Below, in pieces: positions 1 to 10,645 of a stretch of DNA of 64,000 nucleotides. A model generated the notes under the pieces. The model was not told where the DNA came from, ran no database searches, and saw only the letters and a list, made by a program, of their open reading frames with translations. How positions within the stretch are numbered: the first letter of the stretch is position 1; each line of letters begins with the position of its first letter. Source of the DNA: Nematostella vectensis (Eukaryota; Cnidaria; Anthozoa; Actiniaria; Edwardsiidae); contig NC_064035.1 in assembly GCF_932526225.1 (NCBI RefSeq), positions 9,845,296 through 9,909,295 of the forward strand, given 5' to 3'. Both the position numbers and the translations under genes were made by a program.

Positions 1-1133
1 GCCCTGCCACTATGTTCCCCTGCCTCTATGTTCCTCACTACTATGTTCCCCTACCACTATGTTCCCCTGCCACTATAACCCAATGCCACTATGTTCCCCT
101 GCCACTATGTTTCGCTGCCACTATGTTCCCCTACCACTATGTTCTACTGCCACCATGTTCCCCTACCACTATGTTCCACTGCCACTATGTTGCCCTGCCA
201 CTATGTTCCACTGCCACTATGTTCCGCTGCCACTATGTTCCCCTGCCACTATGTTCCCCTACCACTATGTTCCACTGCCACTATGTTGCCCTGCCACTAT
301 GTTCCACTGCCACTATGTTGCCCTGCCACTATGTTCCCCTGCCACTATGTTGCCCTACCACTATGTTCCCCTGCCACTATGTTCCACTGCCACTATGTTC
401 CACTGCCACTATGTTCCCCCACCACTATGTTCCACTTCCACTATGTTCCACTGCCACTATGTTCCCCTACCACTATGTTGCCCTGCCACTATGTTCCACT
501 GCCACTATGTTCCCCTGCCACTATGTTCCACTGCCACTATGTTCTTCCCCACCACTATGTTCCCCTACCACTATGTTGCCCTGTCACTATATTCCACTGC
601 CACTATGTTCCACTGCCACTATGTTCCCCTACCACTATGTTGCCCTGCCACTATGTTCCACTGCCACTATGTTGCCTACAACTATGTTACACTGCCACTA
701 TGTTCCACTGCCACTATGTTCTTCCCCACCACTATGTTCCCCTGCCACTATGTTCCACTGCCACTATGTTGCCCTGTCACTATATTCCACTGCCACTATG
801 TTCCACTGCCACTATGTTCCACTGCCACTATGTTTCCCTACCACTATGTTCCCCTACCACTATGTTCCCCTGCCACTATGTTCCACTTCCACTATGTTCC
901 CCTGCCACTATGTTACACTGCCACTATGTTTCTCTGCCACTATGTTCCACTGCCACTATGTTCTTCCCCATCACTATGTTCCACTTCCACTATGTTCCCC
1001 TGCCACTATGTTGCCCTGCCACTATGTTCCTCTGCCACTATGTTCCCCTGCCACTATGTTGCCCTGCCACTATGTTCTTCCCCACCACTATGTTCCCCTA
1101 CCGCTAAGTTCCCCTGCCACTATGTTCCCTTGT
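1..1133. repeat. 16-bp minisatellite, about 70 units
   Basis: The block is a tandem array of a 16-bp unit close to CCACTATGTTCCCCTG, with variants such as TTCCACTG, TTGCCCTG and an occasional longer TTCTTCCC unit. It starts at the window edge and decays near 1133. It lies upstream of the penultimate cyclin Y exon, so it is probably intronic. Because 16 is not a multiple of three, the same 16-residue peptide pattern is open in all three + frames for 340-380 codons. This is a consequence of the unit, not evidence for a protein. Confidence 0.95.
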
Positions 1134-1354
1134 GCATAATGTACTGTAAACGATGGATGTGTTTGCACATAGACATTTTCACACGTTTTCACACACCTTT
1201 TCAGGAGGCATGATGGAGCTGTGATTAGGAGTTGAAACATTTTAAGACATTCATTTCTTCTTTTATTTTTGAAAGTCTAGTGTATATTGAAGTAAAGTTT
1301 CATTCTTCTGGAATTTTCTTCTTAACATTATGACATGGAGATTTTTCTTTTTAG

Positions 1355-1972
1355 GAATGAATTGGAAAGGGCGTTTTTAGAATTTTTGCAATTCAATATT
1401 AATGTTCCATCAAGTGTATATGCCAAGTACTACTTCGACTTGAGAAGTTTAGCGGATGCCAATGATCTAATGTTCCCGCTTCAACCTTTGAGCAAGGAAA
1501 GGGCCAAGAAACTCGAGGTATGTTGCGTCCATTAAAAAAAAAACAATAAAGCGATCAAACAGATACTTTTCTCGGTATCTCTGCTGTCTGTTGCATAGAG
1601 GTTGCTGTATTTTTAAAGGATTGTACAGTGTAGGTGGTAATGGCAGTGGGGGTGGCAGGGGTGGCAGGGGGTGGCTGCCCCTCTAAAAAAAATCATTTTT
1701 GTGATCAACTGGCCCACAGTAGTTTAAGGGGGTGAAAATAAATGTAACAAATTTCATGAAATTTAGAGACTGGGGAAAACATTCATTAACCAAGATTAAG
1801 AAACTTAACGATTATTACATTTGGACAACATTGTACCCCTTCTATTTGTTCGCAGGCCTTGTCAGTTATAACTGACACCCGACTTGATGATCTGGCATCC
1901 TCGTCGCTCAAGAGATCTGCTAGCCTGGATCATCTTAATCCCCACAGAGGGAGTTTTGCGATTATATCCTAG
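1355..1972 (+). CDS. CCNY: Cyclin Y, last two coding exons (5' part outside window)
   Basis: Two exons are visible: 1355-1517 and 1856-1972 (stop TAG 1970-1972). The first follows a TTTTTAG acceptor and encodes a peptide starting [20 protein letters not shown] and continuing with [13 protein letters not shown]; this is the end of the cyclin Y cyclin box, nearly residue for residue as I know the animal protein. The donor is GAG|GTATGT, phase 0. The last exon gives the tail with KRSASLDHL and the C-terminal AIIS, matching the KRSASADNL...AIIS end of animal CCNY. The serine-rich KRSAS stretch corresponds to the region bound by 14-3-3 proteins in vertebrates. Cyclin Y is membrane-anchored and activates CDK14/CDK16, feeding LRP6 phosphorylation in Wnt signalling (family knowledge). 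Upstream exons lie outside the window, beyond the minisatellite intron. Confidence 0.93.
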
Positions 1973-2699
1973 CACCCTTGGAAACAAGTCAATCGTGCCT
2001 GACACTGGATAACCGTGCCAAACCACAGCAACCATCACAGTCATCATCTGCTAAAGATGTGTGACATCTTCTTGTTCGCTGCGAGGTTGCTGAGAACTTG
2101 CAAATGAATCTGAAGATGCAAATATCAAAGATAAAAAGCAAGCATTAGATGCAGACAGTGCTTGGAGGTGTCTTGAGTCCACTAGCTTCTGTGATTTGAG
2201 ACGATGATGTCGTTGTCTTGATCGTCACCAAGTTCCTCCTAGAAAAATCATGAAGACAACCAAAGTACCCTAAAGGCAGTGTATAGCCTTAGTGGCCAGC
2301 TTAAAATAAACTTTACAGGAGACAATTGGGGTTATGGTGGTACTCTCGGGGTTGGGCTCTTCATGGCATTAAATAGCGGGATTCTGCCATTTACTGTTTA
2401 ATCCTAAACTCAGTGCTCAAATGTTGCTTCTTATAGGATGAAATTTTCTAAATCATTCTTCCATTCTTACTAAATTAATTATAAAAGAAGTTGTTATCTT
2501 CTTTAGGTATTTTTTATATCATCCCCATACTAAGATCTTGAGAGTACCCCGTCCTCCGAGGAATCTCGATTACAACTATATGACATGAAACACAAGTAGT
2601 ACATTACCACTTGTAAAATAGAAAACCTCTTAATCTATTTTTTGCCTTTAAAACATAATACCATTAAAATATGGAGGGCTGCGAGACATTGGTAGAATA

Positions 2700-2960
2700 A
2701 CCTAGCAGGATGTAGTTCGGGCATCTTGTTTAGGGTTCTTGTTTAGGGACCTTGTTCAGGGATCTAGTTCAGGGACCTCGTTCAGGGAATTGGTTCAGGG
2801 ATCTTTTCCAGGCACCTAGTTCAGGGAACTGGTTCAGGGTTCTGGTTCAAGGATCTTGCTTAGGCAAGGTTCAGCTGGGATCTTATTCAGGGATCTAGTT
2901 TAGGGATTTTATTCAGGGATCTGGTTCATGAACTGGTTCATCTTGCTCAGGCAGTTGATC
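2700..2960. repeat. Degenerate 13-14 bp tandem repeat (TTCAGGGATCTxG)
   Basis: About 15 diverged copies of a unit like GGTTCAGGGATCTAG run head to tail, for example TTGTTCAGGGATCTAG and GTTCAGGGACCTCG. Nothing suggests coding. Confidence 0.8.
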
Positions 2961-4879
2961 ATGCTGGTAACAAATTACAACTGACCCACCCTATTCTGCT
3001 CTAGTGTCCTGCGTCAATAATCCTTTTCGTATCTACCTCGTATGACACTGGGCGTCTTTGACGTCAATCGGGGAGAAAAACTTTAGTTCCCGCGAATAGG
3101 ACAAGGAGAAGCTATGTAATGACTAGCACAAAGGATCATGGGAAGTTAAGATTTCGCCCAAAGACCATACTCGTACCAGGGTCTTTTTTTCGGTCAAAGA
3201 ATCCAGAATGACGGAACGTCTACGAATAGAAGAAAATCACAGGTATCCCAGTAATAGAAGAAAACCATGTCTTAGGGTTCAAGCTCTATCCTAGCCGCAT
3301 CCAACCAATGCGATAACTACTACAATAACTCGGGTTCTTATACAAATTTCTATAAATTCAGTAAAATAGCCAAGGGTCAATGGGTTAAACTTACTGTCGG
3401 TGTTAATAAAATAAAAAGTTACTTTTTTCACTTTCCATCCCATAATGTAATAATGAGATTTTCCATCTGCTTTTAGTAACCGCGAATAACGCGTTTGAAT
3501 TGGAAAATAGCGGCCGCGTAACAGGGTTTCCTCTTGTTCCCTTGTTGAGGTCAGAGCACCCGAAGAGAAGTAGAACTAACTAGAGTCAGACGAGAAATTG
3601 TCGCGCCTTACCGCTCGGTCGTATCTGAAGTCTGGGCTAGCCAGGATACACTACCCGATAACAAGGCGTTGGTGATAGGGGTTGCAATGCATGGGAACTA
3701 TTCCTTCGCTGTTGATATGCGATGATTGCATTTCTGGTTGTCATCGTTACCAGGAATCATTGCAAAGTGGGGGAATTCCCAACATCCCGCTATTAGAGCC
3801 TAACTCTGGTTCTCTTGGTCGTTCGCTTGGTAATAACATGTCTTAACCTTCAGCGCATTCGCAGAGCTTTCTGTGTCGATCTTTTTTTTTGTCACAGCTT
3901 TCTCAAAGAGTGAGGAGAAAGCGTGCCCTATAAAGGATTTGAAACTGTGCGCAAATACCATTAATATATTTCGCAAGGTGCGCAGGTAAATAGTCAACTA
4001 GAAAAGGTAGGAATTCACAGTATGAGCAAATAAGCATCCTTTTTCATTTCTAATCTCATGTGCACGAACATATCACAACCAACTACAATATGGAGTATAC
4101 ACATGCATGTGCCTGATCAAGCGACAGACAATAGCCGTTTATTATTGATTACAACACTTTTTACATTTGAACACAATATTAAAATACACCTCCCATAACA
4201 TATATTATATGCATTTAACATTACAATATATTAATGGGGCTTACAAAAATCGGAACTAAACACGCAGTTCAATTCCCTAATTCAAGAAACATATTCAAGA
4301 ATTTAAATATTACAAGTAAATTACAACCCTGAACAGCCACGTAGTTCAGATCTACCATTGCCTACTTTTTAAGTGTATCGCCCGATACTAAAAACCACTA
4401 CTCTGAAAAACCGGTCCTAGCAACCGGAAAAAACCTTGAGTGGAAAACGTATTCTCCCGAACTGTATGCGACATGCGCGTATAGGCCAATTCTACTCAAT
4501 TATAGCCGTTTAAGTTTGGCGAGTCTGTCGTCTGACTAGAGCGAAGATACTTAATCTAACAAACTTCTAGCTTATATACAGCACATTACGTCATTGACAC
4601 ATCTCTATCATAACAACGTGCACAAACAACGAAATGAAAGCGCTTCTCAATTCCACGCGTTCCATTGAGAAGCACCAATTATGTCGAGCAGGCAATGTAG
4701 TGTTGATAGATTATTGCAAACAAGTACAAGAGCATTGGAGTACACTTAATGATAGCAAATCTTTACCATTTACGCAGTGGAGTTAGACCACCTTCTCTGG
4801 TATCGGTCATTTGACTATGGAATATGGTCAGACTGGGTAGGGGGGGGGAGAGCTATAACCTTATAAAATGTGCGGATAC

Positions 4880-5043
4880 CAGGGGCGGATCTAGCTTTTC
4901 ACTGAAGCGGGGGGGGGGGGGGGGGGTTGGCTCAGTGACAAAGGGGGAGGGGGTATTTTTTTTTTGTTACATATGGCTTTCTGGCAGCCCAAAATGAGGG
5001 GGGGGAGTAAGCCCCGTAAGCCCTCCCCCTAGATCCGGTACTG
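4880..5043. mobile_element. MITE family A, copy 1 (CAGGGGCGGATCTAGC ends)
   Basis: The left end CAGGGGCGGATCTAGC and right end CTAGATCCGGTACTG are inverted. The interior holds G-runs and the shared motif GGCTTTCTGGCAGCCCAAA. The flanks are GATAC and GATAT, a 5-bp target duplication with one mismatch. Copies 2 and 3 of the same family are at 16163-16306 and 45720-45854. A CAG...CTG end with 5-bp duplications suggests a non-autonomous hAT-type (hAT5) element; this assignment is inference. Confidence 0.8.
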
Positions 5044-5457
5044 GATATGCAAAGTCTTATGAATAGCTATTATTCTGTCGAAGGCGAATTCATTTCATGT
5101 AGACTCCCACAAGTTATTTTTGAATAACAGATTTTTATTTAACTAGAGACGCTTCGGCTAGGGCCAAAGGTATCGTTGACTGGTTGATGGCGGTCTTCGT
5201 GATGGAGATATTCCGGTCGGAGTTGCGCATCTCCGCCTCATAAACAACAATAAAAAAAAAAACGGGGTAATATACCACACGAAAACTGCCAACTCAAGAA
5301 ACGCTTTTCATAAATTGTTGCAATAGCGCCTCTTATTTTTAACTGAAATAGAGAAACAGTACTTCCTAAAGGTTTTGAATCAAGGCAAATTTCCTACGCT
5401 AACAGGTTTAAAAAATAGACGGTTATGATCTACAGGCGTATCACGTCATTTTCAACG

Positions 5458-5530
5458 TAGCCTGCTAGTCGGCTCTTCGGAGATTGGGGACTCCTGTGAA
5501 AGGAATCTCCGGAGAGCCGGCTAGCAGGCA
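5458..5530. mobile_element. 73-bp foldback MITE (TAGCCTGC ends), MULE-like
   Basis: This is an almost fully palindromic element from TAGCCTGCTAGTCGGCTC to its inverse ending GGCTAGCAGGC. It is flanked by ATTTTCAACG at 5448-5457 and again at 5531-5540, a 9-10 bp target duplication. It shares ends and duplication size with the elements at 30468-30535 and 60127-60187. A 9-bp duplication is characteristic of Mutator-like transposition. Confidence 0.85.
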
Positions 5531-5748
5531 ATTTTCAACGCCAAAGTTTGGGATTAAAGCCAAAAAAAATGAAATAAAATCCTCCGTCTACATGGTTCTT
5601 GTATTGCCTTCAATTTAATTTTGACAGAAAAGTCCCGTTCTTCTCTTATTTAACAACGCATGCTCAAACATTTTTTTAGCATTTTAAAATAAAGAGAATG
5701 TTCTAATAATATTACCGGACTTATATAACGAATATCACATACTTTTCC

Positions 5749-6139
5749 CAGGCCCGTAGGCAGGGGGGGTTCGGGGGGCTCGGACGACCCCCCCCCCCGG
5801 CTTGAAGGTCCGCTCATAGCAAATAAAAATATATAACGTTCGGCTGAAGATATATCGTGCACATCAATATGTCTTTAAAATAAAAAAATTCCGCTGAAAT
5901 GGATAAACGAACCACCCTACCCTACTCAAATCTTTTTAAAATGACTATAAAAATCTTTTTATAATAATTATCTTTATTATTATCGCTATATGTTAGAAAG
6001 TACCCTATTAATAACATTTTAAATACAATATTGATTGCCTAATGTAATAAGGCGAGGAGAGGGGTATACCGGAAATTTGGTCCGCTGAAATGGATAAACG
6101 AACCACCCTACCCTACTCAAAATCCTGGCTACGGGCCTG
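5749..6139. mobile_element. MITE family C, copy 1 (CAGGCCCGTAGCC ends)
   Basis: The element runs from CAGGCCCGTAGGCAGG to CCTGGCTACGGGCCTG and is flanked on both sides by TTTCC (5744-5748 and 6140-6144), an exact 5-bp target duplication. It is about 390 bp. Its interior is shared with 30282-30688, including CGGCTTGAAGGTC and CCCTATTAATAACATTT. Confidence 0.88.
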
Positions 6140-8394
6140 TTTCCTTTATTTTGATAAACTATGACGCAAAACCAAATCACATCCCTAAGAAATTGCGATC
6201 ATGACTGAAGCAATGAAACAGAAGGGGGAGCCGTACCAAGATAATATTTGTCTTTTTACGCCATGACTAAGGATGGTGCCTCGGATAGCCACTCACTTGC
6301 AATGGTCCTGTGGACTGATATAACGAAATAATCATTTATACAGTACTTCCCCTTTAGACAGCCTGTTATCTGGATCGTGCAATAAGCAGGTCATGATGTA
6401 ACAAGTGACAATTATATAACGAAAGTGTCACGTTTTTTTTATCTTACATCGATATTCACCTGTTTTTCCTTTCAAGCTGTTTTTCCTGTTTTCAAGCGGG
6501 TGCTTTAGAACTTTCTATTTTCGAACGTGCTTCCATGCATTTTATTCGTAAATCAAACGGATGAAATCGCTCGTTTTTAAAAAATATACTCTGCTTAAGA
6601 ACATTTAGCTACCTTTCGCGTTGGTTTTGTGCGTAATTTAGATGCTGTTATTTTAATAATATTAGAATTCTCATCCCAGATTTTTGTAAAGAATTGTGCT
6701 CTGATAGAGATTAATTTACATGGTATCTCAAATTTTGTAAAGATTTGTTTTTATTGCAGTCATCATTTTTTTCTGATCGATAAAACTAACGCGTTTTTGT
6801 TTATGGTACATAACATGTAGATAATTATTAAAGATAATAAAGCAAGGCAAACAACACTTAATTCCAGGCTTGCCTTCAGACATAACAAACAGTAATTTAC
6901 CGAGCAGCGATAGCAAGGATAGAGTCAAAACACATAAGGAAGAACACGAAGAAACCGCTGCTCCTAGGATGACCAATGCGGACATTGATCTTTCTATTAG
7001 AAAAAAATTCTAATAAATTATTGTGACGATTATTGTCTCATAACAAGAAACATATCAGTCAATCTTGTTTTAAAAACTGTCGTTTTTCTAGCTCGCTCGG
7101 CCATTTCCTTATTAGGACTTTAGAAGCACACTAGCATACACACATTGGCACCAGTCGGGCCAAGACGGGACGCTAGCACAGTCTATTACCCGTGCAGTTC
7201 GGCAACCATGGACAGCTGTTTCGTCCTTATTAGGACTTATCAGTCGCTTTTTTATCGCTCTAGGGCTTTGTAAGTCGAGAGTTTCCACGTAAACTTGGAA
7301 GTGGAGCCTAGTCCTTAACGTTTTGGAATATCACAGATCTCCCGCACGCTCGCCCCAGGCTATTTTACACCATTTAAAAAACGACAGCCATTGAGGAGCC
7401 ATTGATTGATATGTTTTCACACAGAGAGCCCGAAACTAAGAGCGGCTGCCTAGGAGACCCCCACCCACCCCCTCCTCACCCAATTCGCAAACTCGCCACC
7501 TTATGCCCGGATCAAGATGCTAGCATGTTCGAGTATAATATTGAGGGGCCAAAGGAGGTTCACTCGGTCTTGATTTGGGAGTAGGAGAGGAAGAGGTTAG
7601 GGTGAGATTATCACGTTCAACGTCCACCTGGTTTTTTTCTCTTTTCAATTCAAGGGATAAGAGGGGAATTAATCTACTCATTCAAACACAGGCAGCCCAA
7701 GGCTACTGTCATGTCAGTGGCTTAAAAAGGAATGAATGGGAAAATTAATTTTAGAAAAAAAGTATTTATCGTGAAAAAATAAAACCACAGACCTTGTGAT
7801 ATTTTGTTTAAGTCTTCCTTTATTTCAATTTTGCCTTTATAATGTCAGTAAAGCAAGTTTAAAGTCCGCTACGAATTGTGTGTCTTGCATACTGCAAATG
7901 TAAACTGTCAAATATAGATATATTTATTTATTTATTTATTTCAGCATTTCGATATCATAATATAAATCAGGCGTTTTCGTATAAAGGAATATTTTACCAA
8001 TTAAAAATAATTTTACTTGCTCATCGAGTCATCTTTGCCTTGACGTGTCTGCTCAGTGACTGCGTGACCATACTTGACGTGACACATTATGTGTTCATAG
8101 ACCGTGACCGTGTAGTGATCGTAAAATGGCCAGACCGTTATCCGTATTCTTGCGTGACTGTGCCGCTTGTGTTGCCCATGTCGAGGCGTTGCGTGACGTG
8201 TTGTTTCAAAGTTTTTCCAATCTATGGAAGCGTCTCTAAAGTATAGTTATATCATGTGCAGGCGTATTTAGCAATGTCTCTACTCGAATGACTTAGCGTT
8301 ATAAATATCAATAATACAAACTCTTAACTCTAAATATCAAGATTTCAATGCGATTTGCGTCCTTTTCGATACCATGTTTTCTGCAGATTGGCGT

Positions 8395-9447
8395 TTACCT
8401 GAGCATTATCTCCCGAAGGTACACATTCTCTTCTTTGAGTACGTTGACAAGTGCACGCAACTTGGCGTTCTCATCTTGCAGATATGCCGCGGCAGTCTGC
8501 GCGTGGATTTCGCGCATTTTGCGCGCTTCTCGCGAACGTTTCGCGGACGCGTTATTTTTTCGTCGTTTCTCGCGGTATTGCTCTGTCTTAACATCCGCAA
8601 TGGCTTTACTGAGACTTCCTTTACCTGGATCACCCGCTGGCCTTCGACTATGAGGCTCTGTCTTTAATTCACTCTTTCCGTGCTGTCTTTCAAGACTGGG
8701 TGATTGGGCTGAGTACGCGCGCATTGAAGCAATATCCAAAAGGCATCCCTTTCCCTGGTCAAACCCTACCATCCAATCCTGCAACATTTTATGATCACTG
8801 TCCAAATTGTATAACTTAGTGACCGGCTTGTCCGGCACGGCCCGGGTGTACTTTTCGTCGTTTCTTGGCCGTTTTGCCTGGTTCTCCGTCTCGTGGTTTG
8901 ATTTACCGCGCTTTGCCTCGTGGTCTTCACACTCGCTGTCATCAGTGGGTTTATCTGAGTGGCCATTGGACTGGCGAGGCGGAAGGTTCCCGGTTGGCCA
9001 TTGTGGCTGGAAATTGCAGCTAGTGATACGGTAGCCTTCCCAGGACGCTGAAAGGGAACTGTAAAATTCCTTTATTGCTGCGTCTAGTGGTTTGTACTCG
9101 TTAGTTTCCTTGCTTGAACTCCGACTTGAGCGTGGTTTGCCATCAGATTCTATCTGCATGGAGTGGTCGTCTTTTTCCCCCATACTAGAACAGTCTGCAT
9201 CTCGGGTCTTGCTGCAAAACTGGATCACCGAGCCTGATCTGTGACTCGGACTAGTTGGGCTATCTCCCTCAGACATTCCCATTTGTTGTTGTGAAAAAGA
9301 GAAATTAAAGCTCTGAATTGGTTGGGTGCTTATGTGATTTTCGCGAGACCTTGCTCCACTGTGTCTATAATTGAGACTCGCAATGAACTGGAACCCCTGG
9401 AACAAGCGCCCTTTATACCGCAAAGATTCCGTCAATGATAGCGCCAT
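8395..9447 (-). CDS. bZIP transcription factor, PAR/CES-2/NFIL3-like
   Basis: This is a single open exon encoding 350 aa. I start it at the ATG at 9447; the frame stays open a few codons upstream but without another ATG. The C-terminus is a bZIP domain: basic region about residues 291-313 with KNNASAKRSREARKMRE, very close to the PAR/CES-2/NFIL3 signature, then a zipper with leucines at about 323, 330, 337 and 344, an exact heptad. The N-terminal 290 residues are low-complexity, rich in S, T, K and E, without a recognised domain. The protein should dimerise, bind TTAYRYAA (D-box) DNA and act in the nucleus, possibly in circadian or light responses as PAR-bZIPs do in other animals. The stop is formed by AGG TAA, where CTCAG|GTAAAC also looks like a splice donor, so a longer spliced C-terminus is possible. 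Confidence 0.85.
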   Translation of the reverse strand: MALSLTESLRYKGRLFQGFQFIASLNYRHSGARSRENHISTQPIQSFNFSFSQQQMGMSEGDSPTSPSHRSGSVIQFCSKTRDADCSSMGEKDDHSMQIESDGKPRSSRSSSKETNEYKPLDAAIKEFYSSLSASWEGYRITSCNFQPQWPTGNLPPRQSNGHSDKPTDDSECEDHEAKRGKSNHETENQAKRPRNDEKYTRAVPDKPVTKLYNLDSDHKMLQDWMVGFDQGKGCLLDIASMRAYSAQSPSLERQHGKSELKTEPHSRRPAGDPGKGSLSKAIADVKTEQYREKRRKNNASAKRSREARKMREIHAQTAAAYLQDENAKLRALVNVLKEENVYLREIMLR

Positions 9448-9453
9448 GGAGTA

Positions 9454-9459
9454 CACGTG
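9454..9459. promoter_or_regulatory. Canonical E-box CACGTG next to the bZIP start codon
   Basis: CACGTG lies 6 bp upstream of the bZIP ATG (gene on the minus strand). E-boxes of this type are bound by CLOCK/CYCLE and other bHLH factors. A single 6-mer is weak evidence; its position next to the D-box cluster makes it worth recording. Confidence 0.4.
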
Positions 9460-9467
9460 AATTTCTG

Positions 9468-9594
9468 TTACGTAAGCCTAGAGCCCCAAAACAAGCTCCA
9501 GCAGTCGTTATGTAAGGAAAAAAGAGACGATTTACATAACACTTTGGGCAAAGCGGAAGAAAACCCGTCATTAGTTTAAACAATTCTTACGCAA
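9468..9594. promoter_or_regulatory. Cluster of four D-box-like PAR-bZIP sites
   Basis: Four matches to TTAYRYAA lie in 127 bp upstream of the bZIP gene: TTACGTAA at 9468-9475, TTATGTAA at 9508-9515, TTACATAA at 9532-9539 (the reverse complement of the second) and TTACGCAA at 9587-9594. This is the sequence that PAR-bZIP, NFIL3 and C/EBP proteins bind. The gene just downstream encodes such a basic region, so feedback on its own promoter is the natural reading (inference). Confidence 0.7.
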
Positions 9595-10059
9595 GTTTTC
9601 AAAGACAGATGGCTTGCGTGTTCTCGATGCTTTTGAGTCCGATAACCCGAACATAAAAAGAGTATCAAAAACAGAGTTATCAAAGGGTAAAAATATAAAG
9701 AAATGTATCTGAACCGAAACATAATCTCTCCGGGCTAGTACAGTGTACAAGTTATCGAGTGAATTGAGTTAATGGGGTTTAACCGTATTATGCTAGATTA
9801 AAAAAGCATTTTTCTTGTTCTTCCAAATTATTTGACCCTATTAAAAGTGGGTGGCTATCACACTTGTTCGCTTTGAAAAAATGTGAGGATTAATTAGGCA
9901 ATATACTTGTATACAAGTTCTTGTTTTTTTTACAGCTTGCAATCCTCCTCAGCGGGAGAATAAACTTTTCAATTCTCCAATCTATTATAATCAAGCGAGA
10001 TACAAGAGAGGAACCTGGCTACAACGTAGGATTGCCCTTGTAGAGAAGGTCAATAAGGG

Positions 10060-10645
10060 ATCAAATATAATAATAATAATAAATAACAATAATTTAGATT
10101 TATATAGCGCCTTTCTCCTATAGATCCAAGGCGCTTTACAGTTTTAATATTATGTTAAAATAATAATTAAAAATTCATTACAATATATATCAAATAGATA
10201 ATAAAAAGACAAACTAAAAAGTAAAAAAGTAAAAAATTAAGTAATGATACATAACTAAGATCATGAGAATCAATCATTAAGAATCAATTGTCGAAGACGC
10301 GTTTAAAAAGGAAGGTCTTGATCTTGGATTTAAACATACTCAATTCTTTACAATTCCGGAGTTCTAGTGGGAGGGAGTTCCATATAGCTGGTGCACTCAC
10401 GGAAAAGGCTCTTGAGCTGTAGGTCTTAAGTTTAAAAGTGGGCTGTACTAAAAGAGACATATTTGAAGAACGAAGGCTGCGCTTTGGTTTATAAGGAGTT
10501 AAAAGGTCTTTCATATAGTCTGGAGCGGTTTCATTTAGGGATTTAAAAGTTAAAAGAAGTAGTTTAAAATCTATTCTTTCTCTGATGGGTAACCAGTGTA
10601 AGGTACGCAGAACAGGAGTGACGTGATCGTATTCGCGGGTTCCGG
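10060..10645 (-). mobile_element. 5'-truncated non-LTR retrotransposon (LINE), 3' end
   Basis: On the minus strand the frame from about 10640 reads EYDHVTPVLRTLHWLPIRER, then a region with APDYMKDLLTPYKPKRSLRS, and ends near 10284 with SAPAIWNSLPLELRNCKEL and FKSKIKTFLF. These are the classic C-terminal motifs of CR1/L2-type reverse transcriptase ORFs. Below 10284 comes a 3' UTR with the hairpin GCGCCTTTCTCC...AAGGCGCTTTAC and a short ATT-repeat tail at about 10067-10085, marking the 3' end. Only the last 110 or so codons remain. Confidence 0.88.

Larger units (their letters stand above)
1973..8394. other. Gene-empty stretch between CCNY and the bZIP gene
   Basis: I found no exon with homology here. 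It holds the CCNY 3' UTR side, a degenerate short tandem repeat (2700-2960), three short transposons (4880-5043, 5458-5530, 5749-6139) and otherwise AT-rich unique-looking DNA. Open frames of 60-120 codons occur, but none carries a recognisable motif or convincing splice sites. Confidence 0.6.

Noticed and set aside
12-1213. Three overlapping 340-384 codon frames
   Set aside because: Products of the 16-bp minisatellite in every phase; no codon bias or domain.
4905-4926. Poly-G runs (also near 18038, 44289, 45075, 61508, 63522) as regulatory G-quadruplexes
   Set aside because: Mostly expansions inside MITEs or plain homopolymers, with lengths likely affected by sequencing error; no functional context.
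9448-9456. Start of the bZIP protein three codons upstream
   Set aside because: That codon is GTG; the first ATG is at 9447.
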